A stretch of DNA of 44,453 bases from JACPLA01 sp035291905 (GTDB taxonomy: Bacteria; Bacteroidota; Ignavibacteria; UBA10030), in contig DATDRF010000164.1 of the NCBI GenBank assembly GCA_035291905.1, forward strand, positions 1 through 44,453, read 5' to 3'. Within the stretch, counting starts at the first letter, position 1. Each line of letters starts with the position of its first letter. This document shows, one piece after another, positions 1 through 8,258 of the stretch. A model generated the notes under the pieces. The model worked only from the letters and a program-made list of their open reading frames with translations, did not search any database and was not told the origin of the DNA. Both the position numbers and the translations under genes were made by a program.

Positions 1-1
1 G

Positions 2-943
2 TTCGACGAGAACCTCTCGATGGATGAGCTCATCGAGAAGCTCAAGGAGTATGGAATCATCGAGGAGGTCGAAGGGATGCCGGTCTTGACCACCAAGGGA
101 GTTCAAAAGATACGCCAGGATGCGCTGCGGCAGATCTTTTCATCCCTCAAGAAAGCCCCGGATGGAATGCACGAGACTCCTTACACGGGCAAGGGAGTTG
201 ACCGGCTGAGCGAGACCAAGAAATGGTCCTTTGGCGATCACCCGACCAACGTAGACCTTACCTCCACGCTCACGAATGCCATCCGCAGGGACGGCATCGA
301 AGATTTCAACCTCAAGGAAGAGGACCTCGAGGTCTATGAAACCGAACATATGACCTCATGTGCCACCGTCCTCATGCTGGACATCAGCCACAGCATGATC
401 CTCTACGGAGAGGACCGAATCACTCCGGCCAAGCAGGTCGCCCTTGCGCTCGCAGAGCTGATTCGGACGAAATTTCCGAGGGACTTCCTCTCACTCGTCG
501 TATTCGGAGATGAGGCGAAAATTGTCAGCCTCAATGAACTTCCGTTCCTCAACGTCGGGCCTTACCACACGAACACCCGGGCCGGACTCCAGCTCGCACG
601 CAATCTCCTCCGTCGCAGCGGCAATGTGAACAAGCAGGTCTTCATGGTAACCGACGGCAAGCCTTCGGCCATTTTTGACGATGTGGGCCGGCTCTACAAG
701 AATTCGTTCGGGCTGGACCCGCGGATCGTTAACAAGACTCTTGACGAGGCGGTCCAATGCCGCCGGGAAAAGATCACCGTCAGTACTTTTATGGTTGCTC
801 ATGACCATTATCTCATCAATTTCGTGGAAGAATTCACCAAGGCCAACCAGGGACGCGCCTACTACTCTTCTCTGAACAATTTGGGCGAATTTGTCTTCGT
901 CGACTACATCCGGAACCGCAGGAAACGGTTGAGCAATCGCTGA
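2..943 (+). CDS. VWA-domain protein, 5' end cut by window edge
   Basis: The frame is open to the left edge, so the N-terminus is missing; an internal ATG at 20 is probably not the real start. About 313 residues are visible. A von Willebrand factor A domain starts near residue 120 of the visible part, with the MIDAS metal-site motif DISHS (Asp at about residue 127) and a downstream VTDGKPS segment that fits the second MIDAS loop. In related bacteria such proteins usually work with a MoxR or magnesium-chelatase-like AAA ATPase encoded next to them, which would lie left of this window. There is no signal peptide in the visible part, so a cytoplasmic role is likely. The substrate is unknown. The VWA assignment is secure; the partner ATPase is inference. 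Confidence 0.85.
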   Translation, partial: FDENLSMDELIEKLKEYGIIEEVEGMPVLTTKGVQKIRQDALRQIFSSLKKAPDGMHETPYTGKGVDRLSETKKWSFGDHPTNVDLTSTLTNAIRRDGIEDFNLKEEDLEVYETEHMTSCATVLMLDISHSMILYGEDRITPAKQVALALAELIRTKFPRDFLSLVVFGDEAKIVSLNELPFLNVGPYHTNTRAGLQLARNLLRRSGNVNKQVFMVTDGKPSAIFDDVGRLYKNSFGLDPRIVNKTLDEAVQCRREKITVSTFMVAHDHYLINFVEEFTKANQGRAYYSSLNNLGEFVFVDYIRNRRKRLSNR

Positions 944-1040
944 CCGTCCGCTGCAAAAAAACTTTCCTTCAATCCTTTTTTTTCCTTATACTTGAACGTC
1001 ACGTTTTTGCCTTACGACAAGGGGAGGATTGCTCGTTACG

Positions 1041-4025
1041 ATGCGACGAAGTCCGCGTTCCAAGTCCGGGTCATCCCGACAATCAGCGCTTTCTTCAGTG
1101 AGGCAGTTCACCACTTCCCTCCCTGCCGCTCTCGCACATCTCGATATCAAATCCGACGGAAAGAAGTCAATCATCGGTGAGAAATTCTCCGATTGGAACG
1201 ACCGGGCCGAACAACTCACCGGGATCAAGGCGCGGGCGGTCATCGGAAAATCTTTCGCTCATCTTGTCGACAAAGATGCTCTCCAACACCTCCTCCTTCA
1301 AATCAAAAAGGTCCTGCGCACCGGAAAGCCGGCTCAACTGGACGGAATCCAATTCCACAACGGAAAGAAATCGAAGCCCTTTGACCTGTGGCTCTGGAGG
1401 ACGGGGAGCGGCGTCGGAGTCTTGCTGAACGAACCGGCCGGCGATGATTTTTCGGAGTCGGTCAATATCCTGGACAGTATCACGGACGCGTTCTTCCTGG
1501 TCGACAAGAAATGGCGGTTCGTGTATCTGAGCCCGAAGTCTGCGCAGTTTCTTGCGAAGGTCAACCTGCGAGTGGAAGAAATGCTTGGAAAAAGCCTGTG
1601 GGACATTCCCCACGCGAAGGAAACGCAGGGTTTCAATGAACTACGACGGGCGATGGCTCAGAGAACCATCGTTGAGTTTGAGCAGTATCTTGATCCCCTG
1701 AGGTCATGGTTCCAGGTGAGCGCCCACCCAATCGGGAGCGGCCTCTCCGTTTATGTGAAAGACATTACACGCCGTAAGCTGGCGGAAACTGCATTCCTCA
1801 AGCTCTCAAATGCGGTGGAGCAATCGGGTGACGCGGTCTTTGTCACCGGAACCGACGGTACGATCGAATATGTCAATCCCGCGTTCGAGACAATGACGGG
1901 ATTTCTCCGTTCAGAGGCTCTTGGCAAAACACCCCGCATTTTGCGTTCTCCCGACGAGGATGATGCATTCTTCAAGCAGATGTGGGACCAGGTCCTTTCA
2001 GGTGAAATATTCCGTGCAACACTCACCAACCGTAAGAAAGACGGGGGATTGGTGTATGTGGAAGAAACAATCACTCCGGTAAAAGATGAACGCGGAACAA
2101 TCACCCATTTCGTCGCTTCGCTCAGGGACATCACCGAGCGCAAGCACAGCGAAGAACGATTCAGGGCCCTCATCGAGCAGAGTTCGGACGGGATCGCGCT
2201 TCTGGATGCCACAGGAGCAATTGTCTACACCGGCCCGTCGACGAGCAAGATCCTCGGCTATGAGGGTGAAGATTTCACAGGCCGATCGGCATTCGGATTC
2301 ATCCATACTCAAGAACGCGAGAATATTCAGCGGGCATTTCAGTCCCTCATCAGGCAGCCGGGAAGAATCATCCTCATCCAGTACCGCATGCGACACCGGG
2401 ATGGAACCTGGAAATGGATCGAGGCGACGGCCAACAACCTCCTCGAAGACCCTAATATCCATTCCGTGGTGATCAATTACCGCGATATTACCGATCGAAA
2501 GACCATGGAGGAGGCGCTCCGCAAATCCGAAATCGAGTACAGAAACCTCTTCGATCGTGCGAACGACGCAATTTTTATCTTTGAGCCGCACGGCGAGACC
2601 ATTCTCGAAGCCAACGAAAAAGCCTGCCAGCTGTACGGATACACCAAGGATGAGCTTGTGGGAATGAGCCTCAAGAACATGACGAAGGACGTCGTGCGCG
2701 GAGAGCTGGAAATCAAAGAGCTGCTGCGCCATCAGAGTTCCCGTAATTTCGAAACGGTCCATTTTGCCAAGAACGGTCAGCCGATGGAAATGCTCGTCAA
2801 CTCCTCGGTGGTCGAGTATGCGGGGCGAACCGCCATTATGAGCATCATCCGCGATATTACCGAGCTGCGGCGGCTTGAGCACCAGCTCAGGCAGGCTCAG
2901 AAAATGGAAAGCGTCGGCACGCTTGCGGGCGGTGTGGCTCACGATTTCAACAACATTCTCAGCATCATCCTAGGCTACACATCGATGATCAAACGGGGAA
3001 AGATCGACGCCGCCAAGATGAACGAAAGCCTCGATACGGTTGCCAAAGCCGCACAACGGGGAGCTACTCTGGTAAAACAGATCCTGACATTTGCGCGGAA
3101 GACGGACGTCGTTTTTGAATCTGTCAAACTGAACGAACTCCTTTCGGATCTCTTTAGACTTCTGGGAGAAACATTCCCCAAAACAGTGGAGTTCAAGTTC
3201 GAACTTGATCGGACCCTCCCGACGATCGTCGCCGATCCCAACCAGCTTCACCAGGTATTCCTCAATCTCAGCGTGAATGCCCGCGACGCGATGCCAAAAG
3301 GCGGAAGCATCACTCTCACCACGGGTGTCGTCCAGGGGCTTTCGCTCCAGGGGCGATTTTCAAGTGCCAGGCAGAGCGAGTATGTTCATATTTCCGTCAG
3401 CGACACAGGGACCGGAATGGATGAACAGACGCGAAGCCGTATCTTCGAGCCCTTCTTCACGACCAAGGGACAGGGAAGCGGCACCGGATTGGGCCTGGCG
3501 GTCGTCTACGGCATTGTCAACAGCCACCATGGATTCATCGAAGTAACAAGCACGGTAGGCGTAGGAACGACCTTTCATCTCTACTTCCCCGTCCAAATGC
3601 GCAGCTTCGAGCCCCTGCAGAAAGAGCTCGCGGCCGTGAACCAAATGCCCGAGGGGAAGGAGACCATCCTTGTCATCGAAGACGAGCTGATGCTGCAGGC
3701 ACTGGTGAAGGAACTTCTCGAGAAACATGGGTACAAGGTGCATATCGCCAGTGACGGAGTGGAGGCGGTGGAACTGTACCAACGACTTGGCAGTGAGATT
3801 GACCTCATCCTCACGGACATTGGTCTCCCCAAACTCAGCGGCTGGGATGTATGCCGCAAGATCATTGCGCTGAATCCCAATGCTCGGGTTCTCGTGGCCA
3901 GCGGTTACTTCGACCCCAACGTGAAATCCGACCTCAAAGACTCTGCGGCAAAGGGATTCCTCCACAAGCCCTACCTCCCCGAAGATGTACTGACTCAGAT
4001 CCGGGAAACCCTCGACCGGAACTAG
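1041..4025 (+). CDS. Soluble multi-PAS hybrid histidine kinase with C-terminal receiver
   Basis: A 994-residue sensor kinase with no membrane segment or signal peptide, so it senses something in the cytoplasm. About five PAS-type domains lie at roughly 50-140 (degenerate), 140-245, 254-368, 373-490 and 498-612; several end in the usual DITERK or DITDRK linker. HisKA follows with the H-box GGVAHDFNNIL (His634), then an HATPase domain with an N-box (NARDAMP), a G1 box (DTGTGM) and EPFFTTK...GTGLGLAVVYG. A receiver domain occupies 872-994 with phospho-acceptor Asp926 in LTDIGLP. I chose ATG 1041 over an in-frame TTG at 1029 because the GGGGAGG ribosome site (1021-1027) is next to the TTG and leaves it no room. 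The gene stands alone, with no DNA-binding regulator beside it, so its output partner is unknown. Confidence 0.93.
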   Translation: MRRSPRSKSGSSRQSALSSVRQFTTSLPAALAHLDIKSDGKKSIIGEKFSDWNDRAEQLTGIKARAVIGKSFAHLVDKDALQHLLLQIKKVLRTGKPAQLDGIQFHNGKKSKPFDLWLWRTGSGVGVLLNEPAGDDFSESVNILDSITDAFFLVDKKWRFVYLSPKSAQFLAKVNLRVEEMLGKSLWDIPHAKETQGFNELRRAMAQRTIVEFEQYLDPLRSWFQVSAHPIGSGLSVYVKDITRRKLAETAFLKLSNAVEQSGDAVFVTGTDGTIEYVNPAFETMTGFLRSEALGKTPRILRSPDEDDAFFKQMWDQVLSGEIFRATLTNRKKDGGLVYVEETITPVKDERGTITHFVASLRDITERKHSEERFRALIEQSSDGIALLDATGAIVYTGPSTSKILGYEGEDFTGRSAFGFIHTQERENIQRAFQSLIRQPGRIILIQYRMRHRDGTWKWIEATANNLLEDPNIHSVVINYRDITDRKTMEEALRKSEIEYRNLFDRANDAIFIFEPHGETILEANEKACQLYGYTKDELVGMSLKNMTKDVVRGELEIKELLRHQSSRNFETVHFAKNGQPMEMLVNSSVVEYAGRTAIMSIIRDITELRRLEHQLRQAQKMESVGTLAGGVAHDFNNILSIILGYTSMIKRGKIDAAKMNESLDTVAKAAQRGATLVKQILTFARKTDVVFESVKLNELLSDLFRLLGETFPKTVEFKFELDRTLPTIVADPNQLHQVFLNLSVNARDAMPKGGSITLTTGVVQGLSLQGRFSSARQSEYVHISVSDTGTGMDEQTRSRIFEPFFTTKGQGSGTGLGLAVVYGIVNSHHGFIEVTSTVGVGTTFHLYFPVQMRSFEPLQKELAAVNQMPEGKETILVIEDELMLQALVKELLEKHGYKVHIASDGVEAVELYQRLGSEIDLILTDIGLPKLSGWDVCRKIIALNPNARVLVASGYFDPNVKSDLKDSAAKGFLHKPYLPEDVLTQIRETLDRN

Positions 4026-4076
4026 CTTCCCTGTTTTCTTGAGTTTCATCCAAATATTCAGCATTTTCTCCCAGGT

Positions 4077-4111
4077 AAAAGGCTGATTCTCCTCAGCCTT
4101 TTCCCTTTTTT
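4077..4111 (+). terminator. Rho-independent terminator-like hairpin after the histidine kinase
   Basis: A perfect 10-bp stem, AAAAGGCTGA and TCAGCCTTTT, flanks a 6-base loop (4087-4092). It is followed by CCC and a run of six T. The position 51 bases after the kinase stop fits a terminator. It ends only 13 bases before the next start codon (22 bases counting from the stem), so it may also act as a leader hairpin or attenuator for the downstream operon. Confidence 0.75.
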
Positions 4112-4124
4112 CAGTGCAGCCATC

Positions 4125-4886
4125 ATGCTCCTAATCTTTCCATCCATCGAAATTCAGAAGGGTCAGTGTGTACACCTCGTACACGGCGATCCGGGGTCGG
4201 AGAACGTCTACTCGATTGACGCCGTCCGGATGGCGGTCCTGTGGCGCGGCGAGAACGCCAAGACGCTTCATGTCGTCGACCTCGACGGTGTCCAGGAAGG
4301 AACCGTTCGGAACAAGGATATTCTCAAAAGGATAGTGGAGGCCGTCGACATTCCCGTCCAGGTCGGCGGCGGACTTCGAAGCTTTGAAGACGTTCGCTCT
4401 GTGTTCGAACTTGGCGCTTTCAGAGTTGTGGTGAGGACGGCAGCCATCGAACACCCCGAGCTGGTCCAAAAGATCATTCATGAGTACGGCGCCAGAAAGC
4501 TCGCCATCGCGATCGAGGCTTCGAACGGCAGGCTTCGCGGCGGAGAAAAGAACGAGCTGGACAGCACACCTGTGGCCTTTGCCCTCGAAATGAAGAAGCT
4601 GGGGGTCAGCCGGCTCCTCTTTTCGGTTATCGGCCCCGACGGAACGAACAAGATTCTCGACACCGAGGCAATCAAGGAGCTGGCCATCGGAACTGGTCTG
4701 CGAATCACGGTTCAGGGCGGCGTTCGCGATTTTCAGGACCTCCTGAAGCTCCAGGAACTGGAGCGGTTTGGCGTCGATTCCGTGGTCATTGGAAAGCCCC
4801 TCTATGAGAACCGATTTCCCTGCCAGCGACTCTGGCGCCTGAATGAGCGCGACCTGAAAGACATGGGACCTACCAGACGATTCTGA
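4125..4886 (+). CDS. HisA/HisF-family TIM-barrel protein with altered catalytic residues
   Basis: A 253-residue protein related over its full length to HisA, the ProFAR isomerase of histidine synthesis. It keeps the N-terminal strand (IFPSIEI for the usual PAIDL), the VHLVHGD segment, the phosphate-binding GGGLRS (81-86) and QGGVRD, and the late VIGKPLYE motif. However, the two catalytic aspartates of HisA (Asp7 and Asp129 in the E. coli enzyme) align with Glu9 and Glu131, and the usual Gly before TAA is Arg104. No other his gene is near; it leads an operon with a PfkB kinase (1-base gap) and dapD. I read it as a paralogue with changed chemistry or substrate, or a HisA of lowered activity. 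There is no clear ribosome site before ATG 4125, and a hairpin ends just upstream. Confidence 0.75.
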   Translation: MLLIFPSIEIQKGQCVHLVHGDPGSENVYSIDAVRMAVLWRGENAKTLHVVDLDGVQEGTVRNKDILKRIVEAVDIPVQVGGGLRSFEDVRSVFELGAFRVVVRTAAIEHPELVQKIIHEYGARKLAIAIEASNGRLRGGEKNELDSTPVAFALEMKKLGVSRLLFSVIGPDGTNKILDTEAIKELAIGTGLRITVQGGVRDFQDLLKLQELERFGVDSVVIGKPLYENRFPCQRLWRLNERDLKDMGPTRRF

Positions 4887-4887
4887 T

Positions 4888-5799
4888 ATGAACATCACCG
4901 TTGTGGGACATCTCTGCCTCGATAACATCCATCTGCCGGGCGAAGAAGCGCCTCGCCAGAGTTACGGCGGCATCGTCTTTGCCATTGCAACTCTTGCGAG
5001 CCTTGCGGGTCCCGAGGATACGATCACACCGGTCTTCAGTGTCGGCGAGCGCGATCATCCCAAGCTGCTTGAATGGCTCTCGCAGTTCCCCCGCGTCAAC
5101 CAGAAGGGAATTTTCGTCCTTCCGGGACCAACCAACGAGGTCCACCTGTTCTATGACGGCACAAACGGCGGCAGGATCGAATGTTCAAAGCACATCTCGC
5201 CCTCCATTCCCTTCGGAACGATCAAACCGTTTCTTCAGTGCGACGGGATCCTCATCAACATGATATCGGGTTTTGACATCACTCTTGAGACTCTCGACAG
5301 GATACGGATGGAGGTGAGGGACAAGGGAACACCGATACACTTTGACTTCCATTCCCTGACACTGGGAATCGACAAGGAATTCAAGCGGTTCAGACGGCCG
5401 CTCTCCGATTGGCGGCGCTGGTGTTTCATGCTGAACTCGATTCAAATGAGCGAGGGAGAGGCTTCAGGTCTCACCCCCGAGCACTACGCCGAAGAGCAGC
5501 TCATCAACCAATTGATGCCGCTGATGGTGTCGTCGCTTGTCATCACACGCGGTGAGCGGGGCGCAACGCTGATCCGCCAGGAGCACAAGAAGCTTGCCCG
5601 GCATGACGAACCGGGAATCCCCACCCCCGGCGCTGTTGATCCAACAGGGTGCGGCGATGTTTTCGGAGCAGCGTTCTTCTTCCGGCTGCTTCACTCCCGC
5701 GATGCCATCGATGCGGCCAGGTTCGCCAATCGCGCAGCGGCCGCGAAGGTCTCCTTCACCGGAGCGGAGGGGCTTCACAAACTTCAGGAACAGGCGTAG
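4888..5799 (+). CDS. PfkB-family carbohydrate/nucleoside kinase
   Basis: A 303-residue ribokinase-fold protein. The C-terminal PfkB signature reads DPTGCGDVFGAAF (251-263); Asp257 would be the catalytic base and the surrounding GCGD the anion hole. The N-terminus has VVGHLCLDNI and an SYGGIVFAIATLASL glycine-containing segment corresponding to the substrate-binding lid region. The phosphoryl acceptor cannot be read from the sequence; ribokinase, adenosine kinase and sugar-acid kinases share this fold. It starts one base after the HisA-like stop and ends five bases before dapD, so it is very probably co-transcribed. Its direct pairing with the modified HisA-like barrel suggests both act on a related phosphosugar or nucleoside; that is inference. 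Confidence 0.88.
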   Translation: MNITVVGHLCLDNIHLPGEEAPRQSYGGIVFAIATLASLAGPEDTITPVFSVGERDHPKLLEWLSQFPRVNQKGIFVLPGPTNEVHLFYDGTNGGRIECSKHISPSIPFGTIKPFLQCDGILINMISGFDITLETLDRIRMEVRDKGTPIHFDFHSLTLGIDKEFKRFRRPLSDWRRWCFMLNSIQMSEGEASGLTPEHYAEEQLINQLMPLMVSSLVITRGERGATLIRQEHKKLARHDEPGIPTPGAVDPTGCGDVFGAAFFFRLLHSRDAIDAARFANRAAAAKVSFTGAEGLHKLQEQA

Positions 5800-5804
5800 G
5801 CTCG

Positions 5805-6647
5805 ATGGCACTCAAGGATCAGATAGAGTTGTACTTCAATCAGGAGACGAAGACGCTCGACAGGACTGCCGCCCTTCGGGTGTTCAACGAGCTGAAATTC
5901 TTTCTGAACAGCGGAGAAGTGCGTGCCGCAAGCAAATCTCCGAAGTCGAAGAGCGGCTGGACGGTTAACGACTGGGTCAAGAAAGGGATTATCCTCGGTT
6001 TCAGGCTTGGAGAACTGGTCGACTACTCCGAGAAAGAGCAATTCCGTTTTTTCGACAAGAACACCTATCCCCTTAAGAGATTGACGCTTGACCACAACGT
6101 CAGGCTTGTTCCCGGGGGATCGAGCGTTCGCGACGGGGCCTACCTCGCCATGGGAGTGGTGATCATGCCCCCCGCCTACGTCAACACGGGAGCGTACGTC
6201 GATGAAGGGACAATGATCGATTCGCACGCACTGATCGGCTCGTGTGCCCAGATCGGCAAACGGGTCCATGTGAGCGCTGCCTGCCAGGTCGGCGGCGTTC
6301 TTGAACCGATCGGAGCGATGCCGGTTATCATAGAAGACGATGTCTTCGTCGGCGGTCAATGCGGAGTGTATGAAGGGACGATTGTACGGAAGCGCGCGGT
6401 TCTTGCGGCGGGTGTTGTCCTTACCGGTTCGAGCCGGGTCTTCGATATCCCCAAAAAGAAGATTTACACCAGGACAAAGGACTCCCCTCTCGTGATTCCG
6501 GAGGGAGCGGTTGTTGTTCAGGGAAGCCGCCGACTGGAGAAAACGTTTGCCAAATCGAACGGGCTTTCGGTCTCCGCGCCGATCATCGTCAAATACCGGG
6601 ACGAGAAGACCGATGCCGCAACCGCCCTGGAAGAGAGCCTGCGATGA
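5805..6647 (+). CDS. dapD: Tetrahydrodipicolinate N-succinyltransferase
   Basis: A 280-residue cytoplasmic enzyme that transfers succinyl from succinyl-CoA to tetrahydrodipicolinate in the diaminopimelate/lysine pathway, which feeds peptidoglycan. It has the DapD layout: an alpha-helical N-terminal part (1-100), then a left-handed parallel beta-helix of hexapeptide repeats (about 105-235) with GAYVDEGTMIDSHALIGSCAQIGKRVHVS and a DDVFVGGQCGVYEGT stretch, then a short C-terminal strand region. Length is close to the 274 residues of the E. coli enzyme. The ATG at 5805 follows the PfkB stop by 5 bases; the open frame runs further upstream inside pfkB but has no similarity there. It overlaps the next gene by 4 bases (ATGA). 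Confidence 0.93.
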   Translation: MALKDQIELYFNQETKTLDRTAALRVFNELKFFLNSGEVRAASKSPKSKSGWTVNDWVKKGIILGFRLGELVDYSEKEQFRFFDKNTYPLKRLTLDHNVRLVPGGSSVRDGAYLAMGVVIMPPAYVNTGAYVDEGTMIDSHALIGSCAQIGKRVHVSAACQVGGVLEPIGAMPVIIEDDVFVGGQCGVYEGTIVRKRAVLAAGVVLTGSSRVFDIPKKKIYTRTKDSPLVIPEGAVVVQGSRRLEKTFAKSNGLSVSAPIIVKYRDEKTDAATALEESLR

Positions 6648-7555
6648 AACGCATTCTCATCTGCGGAAGCAACGGACTGCTTGGCCAACGTCTAGCCCTG
6701 ATGCTGTCTAACAGGACCGAGTACGAAACCCTCAGTACTTCCCGGGAACGATCGTTCGTGTATGACGACCGTCTGTTTGATTATACGCAACTGGACCTTA
6801 CGCGAAAGGGCGACGTCAAAAGCCTGATTTCAAGCTTCCAACCCGACGTCATCATGAATGCAGCCGCTCTGACCAACGTCGATTGGTGTGAGGATCACCG
6901 GGAAGACGCATGGAACGGCAATGTGGTGGCAGTCGAGAACCTCGTGGAGGCCGCCCGGAAGGTCGGTGCAAAACTCATCCACGTCTCCACGGATTATGTT
7001 TTCGACGGCAAGACCGGCAACTATTCGGAAAACGACAAGCCGAATCCCGTGAACTATTATGGTAAGACGAAGCTCGCGGGAGAAAACGCGATCCGGGTTG
7101 CGGACATCGATCATGCAATACTGAGAACCATCGTGGTATACGGTTGCGGAGTAGGGGTAAAGAGGAATTTCGCTCTTTGGGTGATCGACAGTCTGCGAGC
7201 CGGCAAATCCATTCGCTGCGTGACGGATCAGATCGCCAATCCGACGTACGTGGCCGACCTGGCCCTTGCGATGATCAAGGTTGCCGAGCTGGACAAGTCA
7301 GGGATTTTCCACGTGTCGGGCAAAGAAGCGGTCAGCCGCTTCGAATTTGCCGTAAGAATCGCGGAGGGTTTTGGGCTGGATCCCGCACTGATTGAACCGA
7401 TCCGCACGGAACAGCTGGTACAACGGGCCGCACGCCCTTTGCACACGAGCCTTGTTACTCTCAAAGCAGAAACGGAACTTGGCTTCAAGCCGATGGGGGT
7501 CACCGAGGGAATTGAGCAGCTCCGCCACGAACTCCAAACGGCACGAAAGAACTGA
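6644..7555 (+). CDS. RmlD-type NAD(P)-dependent sugar-nucleotide reductase
   Basis: A 303-residue short-chain dehydrogenase of the dTDP-4-dehydrorhamnose reductase (RmlD) family. A Rossmann fold begins with GSNGLLG (8-14, GxxGxxG). The active-site segment HVSTDYVFDGKTG comes before Tyr139 and Lys143 of the YGKTK (YxxxK) motif; NPTYVADLA and FHVSGKEAVSRFEFA are typical of RmlD. The usual reaction is the last step of dTDP-L-rhamnose synthesis, but no rmlA, rmlB or rmlC is present here, so the exact substrate is open. Some members act as the methionine adenosyltransferase regulator MAT2B-like instead. Start and stop overlap or abut both neighbours, so it is co-expressed with dapD and the permease. 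Confidence 0.85.
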   Translation: MKRILICGSNGLLGQRLALMLSNRTEYETLSTSRERSFVYDDRLFDYTQLDLTRKGDVKSLISSFQPDVIMNAAALTNVDWCEDHREDAWNGNVVAVENLVEAARKVGAKLIHVSTDYVFDGKTGNYSENDKPNPVNYYGKTKLAGENAIRVADIDHAILRTIVVYGCGVGVKRNFALWVIDSLRAGKSIRCVTDQIANPTYVADLALAMIKVAELDKSGIFHVSGKEAVSRFEFAVRIAEGFGLDPALIEPIRTEQLVQRAARPLHTSLVTLKAETELGFKPMGVTEGIEQLRHELQTARKN

Positions 7556-7556
7556 C

Positions 7557-8225
7557 ATGGAATTCCTTCTCGCACTTGTCGGCGGACTGACCCTCGGAAG
7601 CGTGCACGCGTTCGACGTGGACCACGTTGCCGCTGTCAGCGCTTTCGCCAGCAAGGAGCCCGACCCCAGAAAGACCGTATGGTTCGGAGTTATCTGGGGC
7701 CTGGGACACACCGTGACGGTGCTCCTCTTCGGAGGACTCTCTGTTGCCCTCAAGTTTATCATTCCCCCGATCATAGGCTCCATAGCGGAGATCGCAGTCG
7801 GCCTCTTCCTTATCGGCATCGGGATCTGGGTGTTACGCGACATCATGCGCAAGAAACACGTCCACGTCCACAAACATACACACGACGGAGTTGAACACTT
7901 TCACTTCCATTCACATGAGCACGCTGCAGACCATCGGCACAAACACTCGATGTTCCTGGTGGGAGCTACCCACGGATTGGCAGGAACCGCCTCCGTCATG
8001 GTCATCATTCCCATAACGCTCTCGCAATCTCTGCTCACCTCGGTCCTCTATCTCCTGCTGTTCGGCGCGGGAACGATTATTTCAATGGGAGCTTTTGCGT
8101 ACATGTTGGGAACAGTGTCAAAGATTGCCCACGGGAGGAATCTCCTCCAATACATCAGAGGAATAGCCGCCGCTGCAAGCCTCGTTGTGGGAATATTGTG
8201 GGTGGGAGAGGCGATGGTACGCTGA
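7557..8225 (+). CDS. NicO/NiCoT-like nickel/cobalt permease
   Basis: A 222-residue membrane protein with about six hydrophobic segments. The first helix carries HAFDVDH (His17 to His23), the HX4DH metal signature of nickel/cobalt transporters, and GLGHTVTV follows in the next conserved block. A cytoplasmic or periplasmic loop at about 100-130 is extremely His-rich (about 14 His in 30 residues), typical of a metal-buffering loop in NicO/RcnA/UreH-like proteins. Direction (uptake or efflux) cannot be told from sequence. The start at ATG 7557 is one base after the reductase stop. No urease, hydrogenase or cobalamin gene is nearby, so the client metalloenzyme is not evident. Confidence 0.88.
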   Translation: MEFLLALVGGLTLGSVHAFDVDHVAAVSAFASKEPDPRKTVWFGVIWGLGHTVTVLLFGGLSVALKFIIPPIIGSIAEIAVGLFLIGIGIWVLRDIMRKKHVHVHKHTHDGVEHFHFHSHEHAADHRHKHSMFLVGATHGLAGTASVMVIIPITLSQSLLTSVLYLLLFGAGTIISMGAFAYMLGTVSKIAHGRNLLQYIRGIAAAASLVVGILWVGEAMVR

Positions 8226-8258
8226 GGGTTCATTTTCGCAATCATTGGACAAACGACA

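Noticed and set aside
944..1040. Terminator and promoter between the VWA gene and the histidine kinase
   Set aside because: There are A and T runs but no stem of useful length, and only a poor TTGAAC-type -35 match without a good -10.
4125..4886. The two Asp-to-Glu changes as sequencing errors
   Set aside because: Two independent third-position errors at just the catalytic codons, with the rest of the frame intact, are unlikely.
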